Below are positions 1-5,189 of a stretch of DNA of 5,189 nucleotides, piece by piece. This stretch comes from Woeseia sp. (GTDB lineage Bacteria; Pseudomonadota; Gammaproteobacteria; Steroidobacterales; Woeseiaceae). The notes under the pieces were generated by a model, which was not told the DNA's origin, ran no database searches, and was given only the letters and a program-made list of their open reading frames with translations. Both the position numbers and the translations under genes were made by a program. The stretch spans positions 1 through 5,189 of the forward strand of contig QIHS01000375.1 in the NCBI GenBank assembly GCA_003229095.1, read 5' to 3'. Numbering within the stretch: position 1 is the stretch's first letter; each line of letters begins with the position of its first letter.

Positions 1-689
1 GGCCGACGTTTCTCAGGCCGGAAGTGGGTGGAGGACGATTCGTGCAAGTGTCGCGATTGTCAGCACCACTGGTGAACGAGCTGTTCATCGGCTATGACGA
101 GAAAGACAATTTCAATTCAAGCGAACCGAAAGACGACGGCCAGTTTCTGACCTTTGTCAGCAATCCTGGATTGCCGCTGATTTTGAATATTCTGTTTCTG
201 GATGCCGTGAATGACATCACCGGCGCAGGCTTTACCGATCTGGCACCGAGCAATTTTCCACGTAACGATCTCATTACTGCATTCCTGACCGGTTTCCCGG
301 GCGTGAATCAGTTTGCCAACGTAACCCCGGGCGAAATGCTGCGTCTTAATACTGCAATTGCTGCGACGCCGCGTGATCAGCAAAGCACCTTCGGTGTTGC
401 GGGCGGTGATCTCGCCGGTTTCCCGAATGGTCGCCGACCAGGTGAGGACGTTGTCGACATCGCACTGCGTGTTGCGATGGGCGTGTTGTGTTACGACCTG
501 CCAATTGGTGAAGGTGGTGCAGGTGTAAATCTCGGAATCTGCGCACCTGAAGACGCGCCTACCGGCAATCAGGCCTTTACCGATGGTGCGCCCCTTAATG
601 CAACTGAACTGAACAACAGCTTCCCGTACTTGCTGACGCCGTATCCCGGATCGCCAGTCGGCGCGCCATTGCCAGTACCCACCGACTAA
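1..689 (+). CDS. DUF4331-family protein, C-terminal part (5' end outside window)
   Basis: The frame is open from the first complete codon at position 3 to TAA at 687-689, giving 228 visible residues. The GTG at 24 is an internal Val codon, not a convincing start, so the gene is cut by the window edge. I recognise the DUF4331 (PF14224) pattern from several blocks in order: VQVSRLSAPLVNE, SEPKDDGQFLTFV, FPRNDLITAFLTG followed by NVTPGEMLRLNTAI, then GGDLAGFPNGRRPGEDVVDI, and finally FTDGAPLN with FPYLLTPYPGSP near the end. The N-terminal HREAP-type region typical of the family would lie upstream and is not visible. Two Cys flank a Gly-rich insert (GVLCYDLP ... GICAPED) and could form a disulfide if the protein is exported, which is inference. 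The biochemical role of DUF4331 is not established. The next gene starts 23 bp downstream, which suggests an operon. Confidence 0.9.
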   Translation, partial: PTFLRPEVGGGRFVQVSRLSAPLVNELFIGYDEKDNFNSSEPKDDGQFLTFVSNPGLPLILNILFLDAVNDITGAGFTDLAPSNFPRNDLITAFLTGFPGVNQFANVTPGEMLRLNTAIAATPRDQQSTFGVAGGDLAGFPNGRRPGEDVVDIALRVAMGVLCYDLPIGEGGAGVNLGICAPEDAPTGNQAFTDGAPLNATELNNSFPYLLTPYPGSPVGAPLPVPTD

Positions 690-701
690 GCGCAGAGGAA
701 T

Positions 702-706
702 AGGAG
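702..706 (+). promoter_or_regulatory. Ribosome binding site of the small lipoprotein gene
   Basis: AGGAG lies 6 nt before ATG 713, inside the 23-bp gap after the DUF4331 stop codon. It fixes the start, which is also the one that gives a proper lipoprotein signal peptide. Confidence 0.8.
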
Positions 707-712
707 AGTATT

Positions 713-1201
713 ATGAGAATCAAGATTCACGTTGTCGCCCTTCTGGGTTTGGTACTGGCGGGTTGTGGAGGTTCGGGCTCGAACGTCCCTCCCCAGCTGC
801 CATTGCCACCGCCGGCACCGGTCAACATGGCACCGACAATCACCATGATTGCAGACCAGGACACAAGCGCAAACGTAGCCAGTGCGGCTATTTCGTTTAC
901 CGTAGCGGATGAGGATGTTGCTGGTGCGCTCGCGATCAATGGCACCGACGGTTCGATCACGGTTTCACCGGTCATCGATGAACTAGGTGATGCCTTCATC
1001 ACCGTCGTTGTGACAGATGGCCTGGGGTTGTCTGCGAACACCTCGTTCTTACTGTCAATCGTTGGCCAGCAGTTATCGTTTCAGCAATTCGTACGCACAG
1101 AATTTGTGCAGGTGGAGGACGGGCAGCCGGCATTGATCAACGCTGTCATCTTCGATCAGGATGCTGCTGACGACGATTTTGCAGATCTACTGGCGCTATA
1201 G
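713..1201 (+). CDS. Small lipoprotein with one compact Ig/cadherin-like module
   Basis: This 162-residue protein starts at ATG 713, preceded by AGGAG at 702-706 with 6-nt spacing. Residues 1-17 are a lipoprotein signal peptide ending in the lipobox LAGC, with Cys18 as the lipidated residue. Gly at +2 predicts outer-membrane sorting by the Lol system. A Gly/Ser/Pro-rich linker (about 19-40) tethers a beta-rich module (about 41-117) that starts PTITMIADQDT, continues ISFTVADEDVAG, and ends with ITVVVTDGLG and SFLLSIV. That is the signature of bacterial Ig/cadherin-like repeats found in surface proteins. The module looks shorter than usual in its middle. The tail (118-162) is distinct and acidic (DQDAADDDFADLL) and I do not recognise it. 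Its position 23 bp after the DUF4331 gene suggests joint expression and perhaps a shared envelope complex. No enzymatic motif is visible, so binding or scaffolding is the likeliest role (inference). Confidence 0.88.
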   Translation: MRIKIHVVALLGLVLAGCGGSGSNVPPQLPLPPPAPVNMAPTITMIADQDTSANVASAAISFTVADEDVAGALAINGTDGSITVSPVIDELGDAFITVVVTDGLGLSANTSFLLSIVGQQLSFQQFVRTEFVQVEDGQPALINAVIFDQDAADDDFADLLAL

Positions 1202-1209
1202 GCGCTTTG

Positions 1210-1241
1210 GACCGGGAAGCCTCGTGCTTCCCGGTCTTCTT
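1210..1241 (+). terminator. Strong hairpin resembling an intrinsic terminator
   Basis: A perfect 11-bp inverted repeat, GACCGGGAAGC (1210-1220) and GCTTCCCGGTC (1226-1236), encloses the 5-nt loop CTCGT and is followed by TTCTT (1237-1241). It begins 8 bp after the lipoprotein stop codon. The GC-rich stem and short loop fit a Rho-independent terminator. The T-tract is short and interrupted, so termination may be partial. The next gene's ATG is only 16 bp beyond the hairpin, which leaves no room for a new promoter between them. The hairpin may therefore allow read-through, set a lower level of the downstream gene, or stabilise the 3' end of the upstream mRNA. Confidence 0.75.
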
Positions 1242-1245
1242 ATCA

Positions 1246-1249
1246 AGGG
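1246..1249 (+). promoter_or_regulatory. Ribosome binding site deciding the TPR gene start
   Basis: AGGG lies 8 nt before ATG 1258. This, together with the signal peptide that begins at this ATG, favours 1258 over the in-frame TTG at 1207. The TTG would place coding sequence through the terminator-like hairpin and in front of the signal peptide. Confidence 0.7.
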
Positions 1250-1257
1250 TTGCTTCA

Positions 1258-2343
1258 ATGCATGCAAAATTCAAAACGCGAGCGATGTTGATGTTTGTGC
1301 TGTCGATTTTTTTCGTCCTGGCTGTCAGGGTAACGCTCGCTCACGATCCCTTAAGTGACGAGCATCATGCGCAACACGACGACCCGCATTCGGCGCACGA
1401 GCTATCACCACAACGGCCACAGCGTGTAGACCTGAATGACGTGCGGGCGCGTGTCATTTCTTTTCGTGTAACAGGGGATGACCGGCATCTTGACGATGCG
1501 TGGGAATTACTTGAACCTGCACTAGCACTTTCGACACCCGACCCCGAAACACTGGTTACCGCGTCGTTCGTGGCACAGTCGCGGCACGAATTCGACTTCG
1601 CGATGCGACTCATATCACGGGCATTGGAAATTGACAGGACCAATGACGAGGGCTGGCTGTTGCTGGCATCAATTCAACTGGTGCTGGGCGATACCGAGGC
1701 GGCTGACATGGCATGTGGGCAACTTCGCAGCGTTGTGCTGCTGGTATCAATGACCTGCAACGCGCGCGTGGCACTTGCAACAGGTGACCACGAAATCGCA
1801 TTGAAACGCCTGGGCGGCATGTTGAAGATTGCCGCGTCACAACACCTGTCCCCTGACGTGTTGGCGTGGTCCTACAGCGTCGCAGGCGACCTTGCTGTGG
1901 CGTCGGCCGCACCGGAGCAGGCGTTGATGTACTACACGCACTCACTGAATATCGCCGAGCGGACCCAGGTGAGGTCGGCACTGGTGGATGTTCTGCTGTC
2001 GCAGGCAGACTACGAAACTGCATCACAGGTGCTCGATGACGGCTCGCTGGCGTTGCCGTTGCTGGTAAGGCGCCTCATTGTGGCGCGGCAACTCGATCGC
2101 CTCGAAGAGCTGCAACCTGTGTTGACGAAGGTAGAACAGGAGTTTGCAGCCTGGATAGCCAAAGAGGACTGGCTGCACGCGCGGGAAATGGCGCGGTTTT
2201 TCATCGACGTCATTGACCGACCCGATCTTGCGCGCCGACTGGCGCTGATCAACATCGACCTGCAGAAGGAACCGGAAGATTTACGCCTTGAGGTAAGAAC
2301 GCGTCCGCTACAGGTTCGTTCGGAATCCGGAAGAAGCCGTTAA
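1258..2343 (+). CDS. Exported tetratricopeptide-repeat protein with His/Asp-rich N-terminus
   Basis: This 361-residue protein starts at ATG 1258 with AGGG 8 nt upstream. Residues 1-28 are a signal peptide: basic start MHAKFKTR, a hydrophobic core of about 10-23, and a likely cleavage at TLA-HD. The mature N-terminus is rich in His and acidic residues (His 29, 36, 37, 40, 44 and 47 with several Asp/Glu), a possible metal-binding segment. Helical TPR-like pairs follow at about 97-128 (AMRLISRALEIDRTND), 131-157 (EGWLLLASIQLVLGDTEAA), 165-194 (ARVALATGDHEIALKRL) and 203-236 (ALMYYTHSLNIAER). TPRs are protein-interaction scaffolds, so a periplasmic adaptor role is likely. From memory, TPR proteins of this type accompany DUF4331 genes, often with a HupE/UreJ-type membrane protein next, but none is present here. 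The C-terminus after LQKEPEDLRL ends in a basic, low-complexity stretch (RTRPLQVRSESGRSR) that may be diverged or shortened. Confidence 0.9.
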   Translation: MHAKFKTRAMLMFVLSIFFVLAVRVTLAHDPLSDEHHAQHDDPHSAHELSPQRPQRVDLNDVRARVISFRVTGDDRHLDDAWELLEPALALSTPDPETLVTASFVAQSRHEFDFAMRLISRALEIDRTNDEGWLLLASIQLVLGDTEAADMACGQLRSVVLLVSMTCNARVALATGDHEIALKRLGGMLKIAASQHLSPDVLAWSYSVAGDLAVASAAPEQALMYYTHSLNIAERTQVRSALVDVLLSQADYETASQVLDDGSLALPLLVRRLIVARQLDRLEELQPVLTKVEQEFAAWIAKEDWLHAREMARFFIDVIDRPDLARRLALINIDLQKEPEDLRLEVRTRPLQVRSESGRSR

Positions 2344-2391
2344 CAGACTGACTGTGCGCGTGTTAACTTATTGACTTGCTCTCTGACGCAG

Positions 2392-2410
2392 GCCAGCCAG
2401 ACAGGCTGGC
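2392..2410 (+). other. Short hairpin in the gap before the amidohydrolase gene
   Basis: A perfect 7-bp inverted repeat, GCCAGCC (2392-2398) and GGCTGGC (2404-2410), has the loop AGACA. It sits between the TPR stop codon (2343) and the amidohydrolase start (2431), ending 9 nt before its ribosome binding site. No T-run follows, so it is not a normal intrinsic terminator. It could be a leader-RNA structure affecting translation or mRNA stability, or it could be coincidental. Confidence 0.45.
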
Positions 2411-2419
2411 TGCCCGAAC

Positions 2420-2424
2420 AGGGG
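2420..2424 (+). promoter_or_regulatory. Ribosome binding site deciding the amidohydrolase start
   Basis: AGGGG lies 6 nt before ATG 2431. It supports that ATG over the in-frame TTG at 2371. The TTG would add 20 residues ahead of the signal peptide and would run through the intergenic hairpin. Confidence 0.75.
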
Positions 2425-2430
2425 TTGGTC

Positions 2431-4158
2431 ATGTTTCGTAATTGCCCGGTTATTGTAATGCTCGCTGTGCTTCTCGGCGCGTGTTCCTCGGGTGGCGGGT
2501 CACCGGTGCCGCCGCCACCACCAATGCCTCCAGCGCCGGTCTCCTCGATCACCCTCGTGACGGATGGCACGATCTATACGGCGGCCAACGGCGTATTCGC
2601 AGAAGCAATGGCCATCGACGACGGCGAGATCATCCGCGTCGGCAGTACCACAGATGTCCTGGCCTTCGACGAGCCGGGAGCGAAGAGAATTGATCTGCAA
2701 GGCAGGTTGGTTTTGCCCGGCCTGCACGATAGTCATGTGCATATCCTTGAGGCGAATCTGTCGTTAAGTGGCACCTGCTTATTGAATGCGGGTCAGCCCC
2801 CCGGCGCACATGTCAGCCGGTTGAGAGCTTGCGCCCCAAACCAGCAGTTGCTCAACTGGGTGCTGGGATTCGGCTGGGATATCACGACTTTCCTGAACTC
2901 AGGCGAGAACCCGCTTGATGCACTCGATCAGGCCATTCCTGATCGCCCTGCGGCGATGATGGAAGAGACCTCACACGCAGTGTGGGTTAACTCCAGCGCT
3001 TTGCAGGCACTCGGCATCACTGAGAACACCGAAGATCCTCCGGGCGGGCATATTGCCAAAGACAACAATGGGTTTCCGAACGGCCTGTTGATTGACAACG
3101 CAGGGGACCTGGCTTTTGAAGCCAGCCTCGTCCGCACACCTGAGGTAGATGAAGAAACCTACCAGGCTCTGCTGCGAGGTCTGCAGCAACTGGCTCGCAA
3201 TGGCATAACGTCATTCGCGGACGCGCGCGTTTATTGGACTCGGGGTTATCACGATGCTTACAGCCGCGCCGAAGCTGCCGGGCGATTATCCGCCCGAGCC
3301 GTTCTGGGCATGTGGGCATACCCGCAATTGAACGACGCCACGCAACTTGGAGAATTGACGAATTTCTTTTCCAGAAGTCCCAACCAGCTCGTGCAGCGTT
3401 CACAAATTAAAGTGTACGTTGATGGCATTACGCATATGACAACAGCGCGGACCCTGACGCCCTATCTCATTGACTATGGCTTTGGCACGCCGACGGGACT
3501 CAATTATTTCGACGAAGACCGGCTTGCTACCTACATTACCGAGCTTGAACGTGTGGGCTATGATTTTCATATTCACGCGATCGGCGCTGGCGGTGTGCGA
3601 GAGGCACTAAACGCTATCGAGCGGGCTCGAGCCGCCAATCCTGCAATCCTTGACCGTCGTCATCGTCTGACCCACGTAGAGCATGTGCATCAGGATGATG
3701 TGTCGCGATTCGCAGCACTGGGCGTGATTGCCGATATTCAGCTGGCGGGCGATTTCACAGACCCGCTTCAATTCGAGATGGACAACGCACCATTCATTGG
3801 CGCCGCCAATCCGGCACTATCACTTCCGGCGCGCGCTCTGCTCGACAGCGGCGCAACGGTGACATTAAGCAGCGATTTCGATGTGAGTTCCCTGAACCCC
3901 TTTCACGGCATCGCGAATGCCGTTACCCGGAGCGCGGACAATCTGACTGTCTCCGAAGCCGTCGATGCTTACACCATCAGTGCGGCCTTCCTCATGGGAC
4001 ACGAAGACCGTGTTGGCACGCTTGAGGTTGGAAAACGTGCCGACTTCGTTGTCCTCGACCGTGACATTTTCAATATTCCCGGCGCTGATATTCGACAAAC
4101 GGAAGTCTTGCTGACGATATTTGACGGTGCGGAAGTATTTCGCAGCAGCCGCTTCTGA
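2431..4158 (+). CDS. Lipoprotein-anchored metal-dependent amidohydrolase (Amidohydro_3 / YtcJ-like)
   Basis: This 575-residue protein starts at ATG 2431. Residues 1-17 are a signal peptide with lipobox LGAC and lipidated Cys18. Ser at +2 predicts the outer membrane. A Gly/Pro-rich linker (about 19-38) leads to the enzyme. Amidohydrolase features appear in order: the N-terminal beta domain (IYTAANGVFAEAMAIDDG), PGLHDSHVH with metal ligands His102 and His104, SHAVWVNSSAL typical of Amidohydro_3, Lys327 in IKVYVDG (candidate carboxylated lysine), His380/His382 in FHIHAIG, His415 in RLTHVEHV, Asp482 in SSDFD, and the closing beta domain (GTLEVGKRADFVVLDRD). The family hydrolyses C-N bonds of amides, formamides or cyclic ureides, but the substrate cannot be read from sequence. 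The usual acidic residue after HAIG is replaced (GAGG, 385-388). Surface or periplasmic anchoring suggests an extracytoplasmic substrate. It lies 87 bp after the TPR gene, so shared transcription is possible but unproven. Confidence 0.93.
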   Translation: MFRNCPVIVMLAVLLGACSSGGGSPVPPPPPMPPAPVSSITLVTDGTIYTAANGVFAEAMAIDDGEIIRVGSTTDVLAFDEPGAKRIDLQGRLVLPGLHDSHVHILEANLSLSGTCLLNAGQPPGAHVSRLRACAPNQQLLNWVLGFGWDITTFLNSGENPLDALDQAIPDRPAAMMEETSHAVWVNSSALQALGITENTEDPPGGHIAKDNNGFPNGLLIDNAGDLAFEASLVRTPEVDEETYQALLRGLQQLARNGITSFADARVYWTRGYHDAYSRAEAAGRLSARAVLGMWAYPQLNDATQLGELTNFFSRSPNQLVQRSQIKVYVDGITHMTTARTLTPYLIDYGFGTPTGLNYFDEDRLATYITELERVGYDFHIHAIGAGGVREALNAIERARAANPAILDRRHRLTHVEHVHQDDVSRFAALGVIADIQLAGDFTDPLQFEMDNAPFIGAANPALSLPARALLDSGATVTLSSDFDVSSLNPFHGIANAVTRSADNLTVSEAVDAYTISAAFLMGHEDRVGTLEVGKRADFVVLDRDIFNIPGADIRQTEVLLTIFDGAEVFRSSRF

Positions 4159-4308
4159 GTCGTACAACCACCCTAATTGGGCTCTGGCCCCGCTATTAGA
4201 GAAAGTGCTTCTCCAGAAACTCCGACCTGAAGTTTTGCGGCGGCGTCACACGGTCCGGACGACCCTCGGGCGTAAAGTCCATCAGGTTCCAGTAGGGCCA
4301 GAGTGCGC
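4159..4308. other. Convergent intergenic region without a clear terminator
   Basis: This 150-bp gap separates the 3' ends of the amidohydrolase and Fe-S genes. No strong GC-rich hairpin followed by a T-run was seen on either strand. A 9-bp inverted repeat (CTCTGGCCC at 4182-4190 and GGGCCAGAG at 4295-4303) spans 104 nt. A weak 5-bp hairpin is centred near 4206. Most of the gap (4196-4308) is covered on the minus strand by a coding-like open stretch, listed separately. Confidence 0.6.
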
Positions 4309-4312
4309 CTAA
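4196..4312 (-). pseudogene. Coding-like fragment of unknown identity directly behind the Fe-S gene
   Basis: Reading the minus strand from 4312 to TAA at 4198-4196 gives 38 codons with a protein-like composition: LGALWPYWNLMDFTPEGR, then PDRVTPPQNFRSEFLEKHFL. From GGC at 4309 onward, 29 of 37 sense codons end in G or C, unusually protein-like for intergenic DNA. The frame is closed upstream by TAG at 4315-4313, so it cannot start inside the Fe-S gene. The only ATG is at 4282 and would give 28 residues with a weak ribosome binding site. It lies in the -1 frame relative to the Fe-S gene, whose own stop is at 4311-4309. It could be a C-terminal tail separated by a frameshift, a remnant of a lost gene, or chance. 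I do not recognise the family. Confidence 0.35.
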
Positions 4313-5189
4313 CTATTCTTGCGAGCCGACCTTCGCTGAAGTTGTTCTATGATTCTCGGACCGCGGCCGGGCGCACTCCACGGACAGATCGAAATGCAGA
4401 TTGCGCAGCCGAAGTTTTCGTTAAAAAACGGAATACATTTGTCGAAGTCGACATACCATTTCGTAACTCCGCGAACCGGCACCTTCTCTGGCAGTATCGC
4501 CTCCGGTGGACAGGCATTGCTGCACACCTGGCAGCGGCTGCAAAAATCGTCAACGTCATAGCTTTCTTTCGGCGTCGGGATCAGCGGCACATCGGTCATC
4601 ACGGCCGCGAGCCTGAATGAGGACCCATAATCCTTGTTGATTATCGAGCCGTGTTTCCCCAGCTCACCGAAACCGCACTCGATGGCATGTGGAATCATCA
4701 ACAATGGGCCGGCCATCGGGCCGCCGTAAACTTCCGCGTCCCAGCCCCGTGCGCGAATCCAGGTTGCGACGTCTTTTACTGCCTTGCTGGCGCGGCCGTA
4801 TTGTGTGATGACTTCTGCGCCGGCAGCATTGTCCGGTGCTTTCATTATTTCGTCATAATCATGTGCAACACCCACCATGATCACCCACTTCTGGGTAAGT
4901 TCTGCATTATCAAAAGACCATTCCGGGTTAAATCTCGTGATGCCGAATAATTCGAAATCAAGCGTTGCTGCATGCGCGCCGAGTTCACGCGTCCATTCTT
5001 CGGCGCTTTGCTGCAACGGCTCACCGCTGACCGGTGGTACTTCAATCGCGAGGATCTCTTCCCGTTTGGCACGTGCTTTGTTGATGCCCGGATGGTCGGC
5101 GTTCTGCGTGTAAAACCATTTCTGTAATTCGCCGTGGTGCAGCGTGTCCGGGTCGTGCCAGTAAACATGACTTGCGCGGCGAAAGGTTT
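4309..5189 (-). CDS. Iron-sulfur protein of the QueG / reductive dehalogenase (RdhA) superfamily, 5' end outside window
   Basis: The minus-strand frame is open from the window's right edge (first full codon at 5187) to TAG at 4311-4309, giving 292 visible residues. The TTG at 5016 is internal, because protein-like sequence continues upstream (RRASHVYWHDPDTLHHGELQ, then KWFYTQNADHPG and NKARAKREEILAIE). The middle carries the flavin-free, corrinoid-enzyme-like pattern of this superfamily: FELFGITRFNPEW, IECGFGELGKHG and SSFRLAAVMTDVPLI. Two 4Fe-4S motifs follow: CxxCxxCxxxCP at fragment residues 216, 219, 222 and 226, then Cys251 and CxxCxxxCP at 261, 264 and 268, ending in CPWS as in RdhA proteins. 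QueG reduces epoxyqueuosine and RdhA removes halogens, both with cobalamin. Which reaction applies here, or whether it is another one, cannot be decided, and the N-terminus (including any Tat signal) is missing. It is convergent with the amidohydrolase gene. Confidence 0.88.
   Translation of the reverse strand, partial: TFRRASHVYWHDPDTLHHGELQKWFYTQNADHPGINKARAKREEILAIEVPPVSGEPLQQSAEEWTRELGAHAATLDFELFGITRFNPEWSFDNAELTQKWVIMVGVAHDYDEIMKAPDNAAGAEVITQYGRASKAVKDVATWIRARGWDAEVYGGPMAGPLLMIPHAIECGFGELGKHGSIINKDYGSSFRLAAVMTDVPLIPTPKESYDVDDFCSRCQVCSNACPPEAILPEKVPVRGVTKWYVDFDKCIPFFNENFGCAICISICPWSAPGRGPRIIEQLQRRSARKNS

Noticed and set aside
1207..1257. Upstream TTG start for the TPR protein
   Set aside because: It would translate through the terminator-like hairpin and bury the signal peptide. 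ATG 1258 has its own AGGG and begins a proper signal peptide.
2371..2399. TTGACT as a -35 promoter element for the amidohydrolase gene
   Set aside because: About 17 nt further on the sequence is GC-rich with no TATAAT-like hexamer, so the pair is not convincing.
2371..2430. Upstream TTG start for the amidohydrolase
   Set aside because: It has no ribosome binding site and would put 20 polar residues before the lipoprotein signal. ATG 2431 has AGGGG at 6 nt.
3017..3403. Minus-strand ORF of 128 codons inside the amidohydrolase gene
   Set aside because: It lies opposite a clearly recognisable enzyme region and shows no family features, so it is a shadow of that gene.
4182..4303. 9-bp inverted repeat (CTCTGGCCC / GGGCCAGAG) as mobile-element ends
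   Set aside because: It is too short, with a 104-nt interior, no transposase and no target duplication. It is probably chance or tied to the coding-like fragment.
4121..4312. Plus-strand ORF running past the amidohydrolase stop codon
   Set aside because: It has no signal or motif, overlaps the end of the enzyme in another frame, and is opposite the more protein-like minus-strand stretch.
4305..4316. Programmed -1 frameshift at the end of the Fe-S gene
   Set aside because: No X XXY YYZ slippery heptamer or clear downstream stimulatory structure is visible. It is kept only as one explanation of the hidden frame.
4881..5168. Minus-strand ORF of 95 codons at the right edge
   Set aside because: It overlaps the Fe-S gene in another frame, its composition is Arg/Thr-rich and not protein-like, and the Fe-S frame is open and conserved-looking through the same DNA.

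Overview
The window looks like part of a chromosome from a Gram-negative proteobacterium, most likely an environmental (perhaps marine) gammaproteobacterium. The evidence is moderate-to-high GC coding sequence, two lipoproteins with classical lipoboxes and non-Asp residues at +2 (expected to go to the outer membrane), an exported TPR protein, and a DUF4331 gene. The genus cannot be determined from the sequence. No RNA gene, insertion sequence, CRISPR array or origin was seen.

Layout. Four genes run on the + strand. (1) The 3' part of a DUF4331-family gene enters from the left edge and ends at 689. (2) A small lipoprotein with a Pro-rich linker and one Ig/cadherin-like module lies at 713-1201. 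(3) An exported TPR protein with a His/Asp-rich N-terminus lies at 1258-2343. A strong 11-bp hairpin resembling an intrinsic terminator sits just before it (1210-1241). (4) A lipoprotein-anchored metal-dependent amidohydrolase of the Amidohydro_3/YtcJ type lies at 2431-4158. Converging on it from the right is a minus-strand gene (4309 to the right edge, 5' end missing) for an iron-sulfur protein of the QueG/reductive-dehalogenase (RdhA) superfamily with two ferredoxin-like cysteine motifs.

Function. Genes 1 to 3 are tightly spaced and all look like envelope proteins, so they probably form one expression unit. Its biochemical role is unknown. The amidohydrolase follows after 87 bp and may be co-transcribed or separate. 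The Fe-S gene belongs to a different, convergent unit.

The least explained part is the 150-bp convergent gap (4159-4308). On the minus strand, directly after the Fe-S stop codon but in another frame, there is a 38-codon open stretch with protein-like composition (4196-4312). It may be a C-terminal tail detached by a frameshift, a gene remnant, or a very small ORF.
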